Below are positions 26,721 through 36,335 of a DNA stretch of 64,000 bases, in pieces. A program made the translations under genes and the position numbers. This DNA comes from Gp7-AA10 sp035636095 (GTDB lineage Bacteria > Acidobacteriota > Thermoanaerobaculia > Gp7-AA8). The stretch covers positions 1 to 64,000 of the forward strand of contig DASPZU010000024.1 of the NCBI GenBank assembly GCA_035636095.1, in the 5' to 3' direction. Every line of letters starts with the position of its first letter. Position 1 is the first letter of the stretch. A model generated the notes under the pieces. It was given only the letters and a program-made list of their open reading frames with translations. It made no database searches and had not been told where the DNA came from.

Positions 26721-26789
26721 GGTGCCGCGTGCCGCGTGCCGGGTGGCGCGTCAGATCAGGATGACCCCCGCACCCGGCCCGCGGCACCG
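26721..26789. repeat. Heptad-repeat hairpin, word GTGCCGC
   Basis: Four heptads of GTGCCGC type (26722-26749), a loop, then GCACCCG, GCCCGCG and GGCACC units (26770-26788). GGTGCCGCG at 26721-26729 pairs perfectly with CGCGGCACC at 26780-26788. The element begins eight bases after the stop of the 519-residue gene and ends just before the stop of the convergent small membrane protein. Confidence 0.85.
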
Positions 26790-26793
26790 TTCT

Positions 26794-27027
26794 TTACCCC
26801 TGTCTCCGTTCCAGGTCCTCACGAATCGCGCCGCCAGGCGTGCGATTGGTCAGCCGGGGCCGTTCCAGAATGCTGGCCAGAAGATCCGCCGAACCCCACG
26901 TGAGAAACGCCACGGCGGCGATCGTGAAAACCTGCGAGACGGTTTGAAGGTCGAGGAGAAAAAAAAGGCAGGCGGGAACGATGATTCCCATCGCGATGGC
27001 GCCAACGATCAGGCGGCGTCCTGACAC
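26794..27027 (-). CDS. Small two-helix membrane protein
   Basis: 77 residues from GTG at 27027, with two hydrophobic segments (LIVGAIAMGIIVPACLFFLLDL and VFTIAAVAFLTWGSADLLASIL) and a short basic tail. I do not recognise the family. It lies 12 bases after the lytic transglycosylase on the same strand and may be cotranscribed with it. Confidence 0.6.
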   Translation of the reverse strand: MSGRRLIVGAIAMGIIVPACLFFLLDLQTVSQVFTIAAVAFLTWGSADLLASILERPRLTNRTPGGAIREDLERRQG

Positions 27028-27039
27028 GCGGCTATTGAA

Positions 27040-27912
27040 TCACAGTCCGGGAGATTGCAAATCGACGGCGTGACTCTGCACGCGATCGCCGAAGTCCTGC
27101 TGAAAATTGCGAACTCTCTGGACGTAGTTTCGTGTCTCGCGATACGGAGGAATTCCACCGAAGCGCCGCACGGCACCTTCGCCGGCGTTGTAGGCCGCGA
27201 TCACCATCTGCTGATCGCCGTGAAATTGCTCGGTGAGGTATTTCAAGTACTTCGCGCCGGCCATGATGTTTTGCGACGGGTTCGTCAAATCCCTCGCGCC
27301 CATCCAGCGGCCGGTTCGCGGAACGAGCTGCATCAGGCCGATCGCCCCCACGCCCGATCGCGCCGTCGGTATGAATTTCGATTCCTGCTGCACGACGGCG
27401 GCCACCAGCTCGGGCGGCAGATTGTTTCTTTTTGCCTCGCTGTAAATGATCGAGCCGAACGGGACCTGCGTCTTGAAAAAGTTTTCCTTCACCTGCTCGG
27501 CAACGTCGGCGACTTTCTGCGGTGCCTCGACGACACTCTTCGCGATCGCTTCCGGTGCCGCTTTGGCGGTGTCGGCAACCGTCGTGACGGCGCCCTGGAC
27601 GCCGCCGGCAACTTGATCCGCGATCTGCTTGGCAGCGTTCAGATCGGAGGCGATTGGAATTGTTTGGTCGAGTAGAGATGGTAGCGGCGGCTGCGGTTTC
27701 GCGCTGTTATCGATCCGCGGCAGCAGATCTCCGACCTTCATCGGTATGCCGAGCCCCCCCAGCGCCAAAGCTCCGCCGAGTGCCCATGTGGCGTACTTTT
27801 TCCGGAGCGAACGCGAGGGCTTGACCTTTTGAACCTCCTGTCGAAGCTGCGACCGGTCATAGCCGTCCAGAAACCTCTCCTGGAAAGGCCGGCCCGTCTT
27901 GACCTCAGCCAT
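27040..27912 (-). CDS. Membrane-anchored lytic transglycosylase (SLT family)
   Basis: 290 residues. A basic N-terminus is followed by one membrane helix near residue 42 (TWALGGALALGGLGI), an Ala/Val-rich linker with coiled-coil character (about 85-145), and a C-terminal SLT domain. The catalytic Glu is in VVQQESKFIPTARSGVGAIGLMQL near residue 180, and AAYNAGEGAV follows near 247. It cleaves the MurNAc-GlcNAc bond in the periplasm. Start ATG is preceded by a purine-rich AGGGGG. Confidence 0.9.
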   Translation of the reverse strand: MAEVKTGRPFQERFLDGYDRSQLRQEVQKVKPSRSLRKKYATWALGGALALGGLGIPMKVGDLLPRIDNSAKPQPPLPSLLDQTIPIASDLNAAKQIADQVAGGVQGAVTTVADTAKAAPEAIAKSVVEAPQKVADVAEQVKENFFKTQVPFGSIIYSEAKRNNLPPELVAAVVQQESKFIPTARSGVGAIGLMQLVPRTGRWMGARDLTNPSQNIMAGAKYLKYLTEQFHGDQQMVIAAYNAGEGAVRRFGGIPPYRETRNYVQRVRNFQQDFGDRVQSHAVDLQSPGL

Positions 27913-28012
27913 GGCCCCCTGTTGTGCAATTACGGAACCAGTACCAAAATGCTGAGTCTTAAGAGCTTACGAGCCATACAGTTTGGCTTGACGGTTGAAT
28001 ACGCCATAATGC

Positions 28013-28558
28013 GTGAGGATGCTGTCTTTAGCGCTGTTTTGCGCAGCGATGGTCATGGGCACTGCGAAAGCTCAGAGCGTCTGTGAGGACGTCGCCGGCG
28101 ACGCGAGATCCACCGCAGTGCGGCGGCCGGAGGTCAAGCTCGATCCCGACATCCAGCGCCTCCTGAAGTACACCGTGATCGAATCGAAGCACCGGCTCAT
28201 GGGATTGGCGAGCTATTACTCGAATTCGCTCGATGGCACGCTGACCGCGAACGGCGAGCGTTATCACATGAAAAAACTCTCCGCGGCCCACCTGACGTTA
28301 CCGCTGGGTTGCTGGGTCGAGATCAAGTCGAAGGCCACAGGCAGGAAGATCCGGTTGCGCGTCAATGATCGCGGTCCTTATGCGCACAAGTTCGTGATCG
28401 ACCTCTCCCGCACCGCCGCCCGCGCGTTAGGGGTGGACCTTGCCGAGGACCGGACGGTGATGATTCGGCTCATCGCGCTGCCCGGCGAAAAGTTGCTGCC
28501 GGAAGACATTCTGGCTGGCCCGGACAGCGTGGTCGCTGAAGAAGCTGACGGGCGCTAG
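28013..28558 (+). CDS. RlpA-like septal/endolytic transglycosylase-like protein
   Basis: 181 residues with a signal peptide (MLSLALFCAAMVMGTAKA) and a double-psi beta-barrel. The RlpA pattern is clear in GLASYYSNSLDGTLTANGERYHM near residue 66 and RLRVNDRGPYAHKFVIDLS near 122, including the Asp of NDRGP. RlpA proteins bind or cleave denuded peptidoglycan; no SPOR domain is present here. Start may be GTG 28013 or ATG 28019. Divergent from the lytic transglycosylase. Confidence 0.87.
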   Translation: MRMLSLALFCAAMVMGTAKAQSVCEDVAGDARSTAVRRPEVKLDPDIQRLLKYTVIESKHRLMGLASYYSNSLDGTLTANGERYHMKKLSAAHLTLPLGCWVEIKSKATGRKIRLRVNDRGPYAHKFVIDLSRTAARALGVDLAEDRTVMIRLIALPGEKLLPEDILAGPDSVVAEEADGR

Positions 28559-29373
28559 CGCGGAATCGTGAGGCAGAACGTGCTGCCTTCGCCGAGCACC
28601 GTGTCGACGGTGATCGTTCCGCCGTGGCTCTCGACCACGCGTTTTGCGAGGTAAAGGCCGTAGCCCGGACCACCGCCGCGCTTCTTATCGAGTTTGAGTC
28701 CGAGGTCGAAGATCTGACTCACGTAGCGGGGATCGATGCCGATGCCGTTGTCGCGCACGCAGAATCGATGGCCGGCCGACTCGGAAGCACATTCGATCGC
28801 GATGGTGCGCTCGCCTTTGGGGCGATCGTTGAAGAAAAGCGCATTCGAGATCAACACGCCGATCACCTCGCGCATCTTTTCGGGATCGACATTCACAGTC
28901 GGAAGGTCGTCGGGGATGTCGACTCGGACGCCGCCTTCATCGATCTGATAGTTGTACTTCAGCATGACCTCTTCGACGATCTCGCCCAGGGGCGTCGGCC
29001 GCCTGACGTCGGGGCGCCCGAGCAGCTTGACGATGTGCGACATGTCGTCCAGCATCTGCCGCATCTGCTGCGCGCACGATCGGATGCGGCGGAGAAAATC
29101 CTGGCCGTCGTCGTCGAGCTTGCCCGAATAGTCGCCGATCAGCAGCTCGCTGAACCCATCGATCGTGAAGATCGGCGATTTCAGATCGTGCGACAGCACC
29201 GAGAAGAGCCGGATCAACTCTTCGAGCGTGACGTCGCTTTGTTTCTCTTCCAAGACCGCGATGATGGCACCTCCGCGCGAGCCATCAAAGCAAGCGCCCT
29301 GCCTATGACTTTTTAAAGACTGCAATGTTGCCGCTGCCCAGGACAGATGTTGTTCCATTTTTGTCGATGGCAA
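28555..29373 (-). CDS. Soluble sensor histidine kinase (HisKA-HATPase)
   Basis: Up to 272 residues. The dimerisation/phosphoacceptor helix has His in FSVLSHDLKSPIFTIDGFSE, and the ATPase domain has the N box NALFFN, DNGIGID and GGGPGYGLYLAKRV. There is no transmembrane segment and no recognisable input domain, so it probably works with a partner. Start is uncertain: the frame overlaps the S51-like gene by up to 71 bases, and a TTG or rarer start just after that gene's stop is possible. No response regulator is adjacent. Confidence 0.85.
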   Translation of the reverse strand: MPSTKMEQHLSWAAATLQSLKSHRQGACFDGSRGGAIIAVLEEKQSDVTLEELIRLFSVLSHDLKSPIFTIDGFSELLIGDYSGKLDDDGQDFLRRIRSCAQQMRQMLDDMSHIVKLLGRPDVRRPTPLGEIVEEVMLKYNYQIDEGGVRVDIPDDLPTVNVDPEKMREVIGVLISNALFFNDRPKGERTIAIECASESAGHRFCVRDNGIGIDPRYVSQIFDLGLKLDKKRGGGPGYGLYLAKRVVESHGGTITVDTVLGEGSTFCLTIPR

Positions 29374-29980
29374 CGGCGGTACCGGGCGGGATGCCGATGC
29401 CGATGTTCACGTCGGACAATGACATCAGCCGCCGAAGCATGGTGTCGTTTTCCGCATCAAAAGCGGTCTCGATTACCGTGTTGTGGAGCCAGCCGAGGGC
29501 GGGGAGGGCGGAGGCGGATGCCTGCATGTCGCGCGTCTGAGTGCCAAAACAAGCCGCTCCGGCGCCGATCGCGGCGATCACCGCGCCGTTTGCGGCGGCG
29601 TCGCGTATCGCGATATCAGCCGGCGATTCGTGCAGCGTACCGAGAAGATTGTTGGTCACGCCGCCGCCGACGTAGATCATGCCGGCTGACAAGATCTGAT
29701 TCAGATTTTTCTGCCGCCGATTGTCGCGGCCGCGGTAAATCGGAACGTTGACCGTCTCGAGCGACGGGTCGATGGCTTTGAAATACTGGCCGAGGTGCAC
29801 GGCATATTCGGGGGACCCGGAGGCGGTCGGAAGAAAAGCAATCGTCTTGCGATCCGGCGGAATATGACGTACGAGGAATTCGTCGATCTCGCGCGTTTCG
29901 CCGAATGAAAACTCCCCTCCGCCGATGAGGACGAGCAGCGTGACCGGTGTCGCGAGCTGCAGGGTCAGTGGCTGCGTCAT
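29303..29980 (-). CDS. Peptidase S51 / cyanophycinase-like protein lacking the nucleophile serine
   Basis: 225 residues with the S51 Rossmann-like pattern: TLLVLIGGGEFSFGE, KTIAFLPTASGSPE, GMIYVGGGVTNNLL. In active members the nucleophile elbow reads G-x-S-A-G-A; here the corresponding segment is AAIGAGAACFG, with Gly at the Ser position. It may therefore be catalytically dead, a binding protein, or use another residue. It is overlapped at its 3' end by the histidine kinase gene, suggesting joint expression. Confidence 0.75.
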   Translation of the reverse strand: MTQPLTLQLATPVTLLVLIGGGEFSFGETREIDEFLVRHIPPDRKTIAFLPTASGSPEYAVHLGQYFKAIDPSLETVNVPIYRGRDNRRQKNLNQILSAGMIYVGGGVTNNLLGTLHESPADIAIRDAAANGAVIAAIGAGAACFGTQTRDMQASASALPALGWLHNTVIETAFDAENDTMLRRLMSLSDVNIGIGIPPGTAVAIDKNGTTSVLGSGNIAVFKKS

Positions 29981-29999
29981 TGCGGTATATGCTGCTCGA

Positions 30000-30611
30000 A
30001 TGCGTCACATTTTGCTTGCTTTACTGATTGCGGCGCCTGCGTCGGCTCAGAACGCCGACGCGATCTGGCAGTCTCTCGTGGCGGGCAATCGCGCGTATGT
30101 CGCAGGCAAGGTGACCTTCGATCATCTCGCCGATCAGCGAAAACATTCGGCCGATCATCAAAACCCACCCGTCACGGTCCTGTCGTGCTCCGACAGCCGC
30201 GTCCCGCCGGAGCTGATCTTCAACCGATCGCTCGACCAGCTCTTCGTGATCCGGGTGGCGGGAAATGTGGCCGCAGATTTCGAATTGGCCAGCATCGAAT
30301 ACGCCATCGCCAACGGCTACACCAAACTCATCGTCGTCCTCGGACATGAGAATTGCGGCGCCGTGAAGGCCGCCATGGCCGATGGGGATGCTGCCACACC
30401 AAGCCTGGCGGTGCTGCTACAACGCATCCGGAAATCCTTCGCTCCCAAGCCGGCAACTCTCCAGGCCGCGATCGGCGCTAACGCGCGCGCGAGCGCCGCC
30501 TATCTGCTCGGGAACAGCAAAATCATTCGCGAGGCCGTCGACGGCAGGCGCGTCGGACTGATCGTGGCGTATTACCACCTCGACAGCGGGGTGGTTGAGC
30601 GACTCCGTTGA
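30000..30611 (+). CDS. Beta-class carbonic anhydrase with signal peptide
   Basis: 203 residues from MRHILLALLIAAPASAQ, a clear signal peptide, so the enzyme should act in the periplasm. Zinc ligands and the Asp-Arg dyad are in LSCSDSRVPPELIF, and His and the second Cys in VLGHENCGAVKAAM. It hydrates CO2 reversibly. The longer upstream frame is rejected because it lacks a signal and reads through the divergent gene's start. Its stop overlaps the TTG start of the SDR gene. Confidence 0.9.
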   Translation: MRHILLALLIAAPASAQNADAIWQSLVAGNRAYVAGKVTFDHLADQRKHSADHQNPPVTVLSCSDSRVPPELIFNRSLDQLFVIRVAGNVAADFELASIEYAIANGYTKLIVVLGHENCGAVKAAMADGDAATPSLAVLLQRIRKSFAPKPATLQAAIGANARASAAYLLGNSKIIREAVDGRRVGLIVAYYHLDSGVVERLR

Positions 30612-31240
30612 CCGACGTCGCCATCGTCACGGGAGCTTCCTCGGGACTCGGTCGCGAGATCGCGCTGCTGCTCGCGGAAGGCGATCGGCAGGTGGTGGGC
30701 GTGGCGCGACGTCCGTTTCACGACCCGCCGATCGCGAGCGTCGCGGGCGATGCATCACGACGCGAGACCGCCGCGCGGGCAGTCGATGTCGCGAAGCAGC
30801 TTGGACGCATTACGGTGCTGGTCAATTGTGCCGGGGCGGGCGTGTTTGGGCCGGCAGGTTCGTATGATGATGCCGCAATCGCACGCGTGATCGAATCGAA
30901 TCTCATCGCGACGATCATGTTTTGCGAAGCGCTTTTTCCTCGCTTTCGCACCGATGGCGGAACGATCGTCAACGTTCTGTCCACCGCCGCGCTCATCGGC
31001 AAACCCAACGAGAGCGTCTACTGCGCCGCGAAGTGGGGCGCGCGCGGCTACAGCGAGTCGCTGCGCGCGGAAGCGAAGGGAACGAAGGCGCGGATCATCG
31101 CCGTCGCCCCGGGCGGAATGGATACGCCGTTCTGGAGCGAGCGGCGATCGGACTTCATGGATCCGAAGGAAATCGCGGCCATCGTCGTCGACGCCATCGA
31201 GAGGCCGGTGAACGTCGGGGAGATTGTGATTAACCGCTGA
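30608..31240 (+). CDS. Short-chain dehydrogenase/reductase
   Basis: 210 residues starting at TTG (30608), overlapping the carbonic anhydrase stop. Classical SDR features are VTGASSGLGREIALLL (TGxxxGxG), NCAGAGVFG, the Ser region of VNVLSTAALIG, and the catalytic Tyr and Lys in VYCAAKWGARGYSE. Substrate is unknown. The stop is directly followed by a GGCAGAA heptad hairpin shared tail to tail with sucD. Confidence 0.87.
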   Translation: MTDVAIVTGASSGLGREIALLLAEGDRQVVGVARRPFHDPPIASVAGDASRRETAARAVDVAKQLGRITVLVNCAGAGVFGPAGSYDDAAIARVIESNLIATIMFCEALFPRFRTDGGTIVNVLSTAALIGKPNESVYCAAKWGARGYSESLRAEAKGTKARIIAVAPGGMDTPFWSERRSDFMDPKEIAAIVVDAIERPVNVGEIVINR

Positions 31241-31242
31241 GA

Positions 31243-31319
31243 GAAGGCAGCAGGCAGAAGGCAGCAGGCAGAAGGAGGCGGCCTTACTTCTGCCCTATGC
31301 CTTCTGCCTTCTGCCTTAC
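31243..31319. repeat. Heptad-repeat hairpin, word GAAGGCA
   Basis: Five heptads GAAGGCA/GCAGGCA (31243-31277), a short GC loop, and four heptads TTCTGCC/CTATGCC (31288-31315). It begins two bases after the SDR stop. Read leftward, the second arm encodes the last ten residues of SucD ([10 protein letters not shown]) and its stop. The same word is reused between tRNA genes at 59736 and 59892. Confidence 0.9.
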
Positions 31320-32182
31320 TTCAAGCACCTTCTTCCCCATGTCGGCCGGCGATTTCACGACGTGGATGCCGGCGCTCTGAAGCGCTTTCATCTTCTCGGC
31401 CGCCGTGCCGGTGCCGCCGCTGATGATCGCGCCGGCGTGTCCCATCCGCCGCCCCGGCGGCGCGGTCTGTCCCGCGATGAATGCGACCACAGGCTTTTTC
31501 ACATTGCCTTTCACGAAGGCGGCCGCATCTTCCTCGGCCGTGCCCCCGATCTCGCCGATCATGATCATGGCCTCGGTTGCGGGATCTCTTTCGAATGCCG
31601 CCAGGCAGTCGATGAAATTCGTACCCGGCAGCGGATCGCCGCCGATGCCGACCGCGGTCGACTGTCCGGTATTGAGTTTGGTGAGTTGCCCGACCGCTTC
31701 GTACGTCAGCGTTCCCGAGCGCGACACGATGCCGATCGGTCCCGGCTTGTGAATGTGACCCGGCATGATGCCGATCTTCGCCTGCCCGGGCGTGATGAGG
31801 CCGGGGCAATTCGGCCCGATGAGGCGCGATCGCTTTCCCGACTTCCCCAGAAAGTCGTGCGCTCGCATCATGTCGTTCACCGGAATGCCCTCCGTGATGC
31901 AGACGATCAGCTCGACGCCTGCGTCAGCGGACTCCATGACCGCATCGGCGGCGAAGGGGGGAGGGACAAAGATGAGCGAACAATTCGCGCCTTCTTTTTC
32001 GCGCGCCTCGCGGACCGAGTTGAATACCGGGAAGCCTTCGTGGATCGTCCCGCCCTTTCCGGGCGTGACTCCGCCGACGACTTTGGTGCCGTAGTCGCGG
32101 CACTGAATGGCGTGAAATGTTCCTTCGCGGCCGGTGATGCCTTGAACGATCACGCGCGTATTTTTGTCGGCCCAGATGGCCA

Positions 32183-32183
<1 letters not shown>
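31284..32183 (-). CDS. sucD: Succinyl-CoA synthetase alpha subunit
   Basis: 299 residues. SucD binds CoA and carries the phosphohistidine of the TCA-cycle enzyme. Seen are [15 protein letters not shown], the [20 protein letters not shown] loop, and the phospho-His in [17 protein letters not shown] near residue 247. The C-terminal tail [11 protein letters not shown] comes from a heptad repeat and is not expected in the family. The ATG overlaps the last base of the sucC stop. Confidence 0.96.
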
Positions 32184-33337
<1,154 letters not shown>

Positions 33338-33349
<12 letters not shown>

Positions 33350-34808
33350 CGCGCGCGGCGTTTTATCACAGCGGCTGCCTTGCTGCTCGCGCCGGTGGCC
33401 GCGGTCGCGCAGCTTCGCGACGGCAACCTCGTCGAATACGGGATCGGCACGTTCAACGATGCCGAAGGTAGCCTGGTGATGCATCCGCCCAAGATGAAGA
33501 TCTTCCGCGACGGGCGTGTCCTGACCATCGATGAAAAGGGGGCGCGGCAGTCGCAATTTGATGTCGACCGGGTCGCAGATCTCGAGCGCGATCTTTTGCG
33601 CACGCCGCTGCTGCAGACGACACGTTGGATCGAATTCGCGCGGCGCAAGCCGATGCCGCACGCCGGCGGGGTTTCGTACGTCCGGTTCGGCGAAGACGTC
33701 ATCGTCGCCACGCCCGGAATTCCGCTCGACGGCGATTGGAACGCGATGATCGATCGCATCAACGCCGAGCGGCCGGCGACGTCGACGCCTTTTCGGCCGC
33801 AGCAATTGCGTTTCTACGTTTTCGACTGGCCGTCACTATTCGAAAAAGTTGCGTGGCCCTTTCAGCACCACGCTGCCGCTGAAGGACCGCGGCGACGACC
33901 TGGTCAGCACGAGCGATCCGGCAGTCATCGCCTTCATTATTGATGCGACCTACAACGCGAAAATCTCACGGCCGGCAGTGGAGGAAAACGGCGCCTTCTA
34001 TCAATTCGGCGTCGTAGGCGCGCCGGGCTGGATGGACCCGCCCCTCGTCCAGGGCTGGATCGAGGAGCTGTGGCGTGCTTCACCGACGCACCGCCGCGGC
34101 GCGGGCGTGCAGGATGGAAACCTCATCGAGTACGGCATGGGCGGCTTCGCCGACGGAGGGCGCGGGCCACCGATGCTTTCACCGCCGGAAGTGAAGATCT
34201 ACTCCGATGGCCGGATCGTCTTCGCAACGAAAGAAGAAGGGTATTGGCAGGGGACGATCGATCCGAAGCGCCTCGAACGTCTGAAGCGGGATCTTTCGAA
34301 GAACGACTTGCTCGAGAACTCGCAACTGCTGCGCGTTCGAAACGGCGGATTAATTTCAATGCACGGCGGAATGGTGTACATCCGCTATCGCGACGCCGAT
34401 GAGGAAGTCGTGGTGGCGGCGCTCAGCCATCCGCGTCGCGGTCCGTACGTGCGGCTCCTCGATCGGATTCGCGAAGAGATTCCGGAGACTTACTCGCGCT
34501 TTCGCCCGACCAGAATCACGTTCCAGCTCTTTCGCGGCAACTCATGGGTCGCGCCGGTCGAGTGGCCATTCAGCGCGGCGACGCCGCTGCACGATCGCAA
34601 AGACTCGATCACGCTCACCGATCCGGCCGCGGTCGCGTTCGTCGTCGATCACTCCTTCGGAGGATTTTCCTGGATGCAGACCAATGTCCGCGAGAACGGC
34701 GTCGATTACGAAATCATCGTCGAGTCTGCGCCCGACTGGTACGACCCCGACATCCTCGGCCTGACGCTCGAGGATTTGCGCCTCATTGCCGAGGTGGCGC
34801 GACAATGA
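33338..34808 (+). pseudogene. Secreted two-domain protein of unknown function, one frameshift
   Basis: A GTG at 33338 opens a signal peptide ([17 protein letters not shown]). Two related domains follow: the first has [27 protein letters not shown] and [14 protein letters not shown]; the second DGNLIEYGMGGFAD, PPEVKIYSDGRIVF and MVYIRYRDADEEVVVA. The reading frame shifts once near 33862, where the first-domain AWPF continues as STTLPLKD in the next frame, exactly as EWPFSAATPLHD does in domain two. One lost base explains it, so this may be a recent mutation or an assembly error. The start overlaps divergent sucC by 12 bases. Confidence 0.72.
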
Positions 34809-35238
34809 TCTGGCCGGCCATTTCCGGCAGGTGCAGCGTGCACGTGAAGCGAAACACCCCTTCGCGACGAAAAGTGAAGACCCATGACGCCTTTCTCAGA
34901 GGCGGCAGAGTGACCTTCATCAGCACCTGATCGCGATCATCGATCAGCATGAAATCGTGCTCGTCATCGCTCTGAAGATTCCAGAATGTGATCAGCGTCG
35001 GCTCGTCGCGATGCACGGCCAAGGTCGCCGGGGAGAAGGCATAGACCTCACCGAAGGCCTTGACGGTCTCTTTCGGTCCGCTCTCCTTGGTGGCCAGCGC
35101 CTCGGTCATCACCACCAGCGAGGCGCGCGAAGGTCCGCGCGCGGTCACGGCAACGATCTTTGAAGCGGCGGCATTCGGCAGAAAGTCGGGAACTTTTTTT
35201 GCCGCGACGGCGGCGGCAAAAAGCAGAGGTGCAAACAT
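34783..35238 (-). CDS. Cupredoxin-like periplasmic copper protein
   Basis: 151 residues with a short N-terminal signal (FAPLLFAAAVAAK) and a C-terminal cupredoxin fold. Type I copper ligands are visible: His in DDEHDFMLID and Cys, His and Met in FTCTLHLPEMAGQ (C-x2-H-x3-M). It probably carries electrons in the periplasm. Its 3' end overlaps the convergent secreted-protein gene by 26 bases. Confidence 0.83.
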   Translation of the reverse strand: MFAPLLFAAAVAAKKVPDFLPNAAASKIVAVTARGPSRASLVVMTEALATKESGPKETVKAFGEVYAFSPATLAVHRDEPTLITFWNLQSDDEHDFMLIDDRDQVLMKVTLPPLRKASWVFTFRREGVFRFTCTLHLPEMAGQIIVAPPRQ

Positions 35239-35261
35239 GCGCAGAGTATGCTCCGACTGAA

Positions 35262-36335
35262 ATGCAGCCGGGCGATGTAATCGAAGTGCGGCCGACCGAG
35301 CTGGTCGCCGGCGGCGAGGCGCTGGCGCGCATCGACGGATTTCCCGTTTTCGCCACCAATGTCTATCCCGGCGATATTGCCGTCGTTCGCTTGACCGAAG
35401 TCAAAAAGGGCTTCGCGCGCGCGGAGCTGGTGCGGTTGACGTCATCGAGCCCGCTGCGGCGTGCCGCGCCGTGTTCAATCGCGGAAGAATGCGGCGGCTG
35501 CGATTGGACCGCGCTGCGCCTCGACGCGCAGCTTGGCGCGAAGGAACACATCCTGCGCGAGTCGCTGCGCCGCATCGGAAAGGTGCAATCGCATCCGCCG
35601 ATCGCGCTGCACCCGTCGCCGCTCAACTATCGCATGCGGAGCCGCCTGCATCGCGACGGCGATGCCGTCGGCTTTTACGCGGTGGGCTCGAATCGCGTTG
35701 TCCCGCTTGCACGCGAATGCGAGGTGGTCGGACTCCGGACGGCACAACATCCGATCGAAGGCCAGACCTGGGAGATCGATGGCCACTTGATCCGCGGAAA
35801 CATGGAGATCGAGATTCGCATCGATAGGTTTCGCTACCGACTCTCCACGACGTCGTTCTTCCAGGTGAATCGACATCTTCTGAGCACGATGCTCCGGCTT
35901 GTTATGGCGCATGCGAATCGGGTTCGACAAAAGCGCGTGGCCATCGATCTCTTTGCGGGCGTCGGGTTTTTCACGTTGCCGCTCGCGAAGCTTTTTCGGC
36001 ACGTCATCGCGATCGAAGGATCGCCGTCCATCCAATATGTGCGGAGCGCCAACGTCGACGCGATTCAATCGTCGGTCGAAGACTTCGATATCCCCGATGC
36101 CGATTTCATTTTTCTCGATCCCCCGCGCGCCGGTGCGCGAAAGAGCGTGATCGACGCGATGGCGCAGCGGGCGGGGGAGATGATTTGTTATCTCTCCTGC
36201 GATCCGGTAACCTTTTCGCGCGACGCGAGCCGGCTGATCGCGTCCGGGTGGCGCCTGGCCACGCTCGACCTCCTCGATCTCTTCCCCAACACCCATCACG
36301 TAGAAACGCTCGCGTCATTCGAGCGTGTCCAGTGA
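35262..36335 (+). CDS. RumA/RlmD-type 23S rRNA (uracil-5-)-methyltransferase
   Basis: 357 residues. An N-terminal TRAM-like domain (VIEVRPTELVAGGEALARIDG) precedes a cluster motif with cysteines in CSIAEECGGCDW; SAM motif I is AIDLFAGVGFFTLPLA near residue 227, FLDPPRAG is motif IV, and the catalytic Cys is in YLSCDPVTFSRD. Whether it modifies m5U1939, m5U747 or tRNA cannot be decided. Start at 35262 follows the conserved QPGDVIEV beginning. It overlaps comEC by 11 bases. Confidence 0.88.
   Translation: MQPGDVIEVRPTELVAGGEALARIDGFPVFATNVYPGDIAVVRLTEVKKGFARAELVRLTSSSPLRRAAPCSIAEECGGCDWTALRLDAQLGAKEHILRESLRRIGKVQSHPPIALHPSPLNYRMRSRLHRDGDAVGFYAVGSNRVVPLARECEVVGLRTAQHPIEGQTWEIDGHLIRGNMEIEIRIDRFRYRLSTTSFFQVNRHLLSTMLRLVMAHANRVRQKRVAIDLFAGVGFFTLPLAKLFRHVIAIEGSPSIQYVRSANVDAIQSSVEDFDIPDADFIFLDPPRAGARKSVIDAMAQRAGEMICYLSCDPVTFSRDASRLIASGWRLATLDLLDLFPNTHHVETLASFERVQ

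Noticed and set aside
27978..28012. TTGACG promoter upstream of the RlpA-like gene
   Set aside because: No -10 hexamer at acceptable spacing; the nearest candidates give 13- or 18-base spacers with poor matches.
33350..33805. N-terminal extension of SucC (152 residues)
   Set aside because: The family start is [12 protein letters not shown] at 33349; upstream codons are antisense to the divergent secreted-protein gene.
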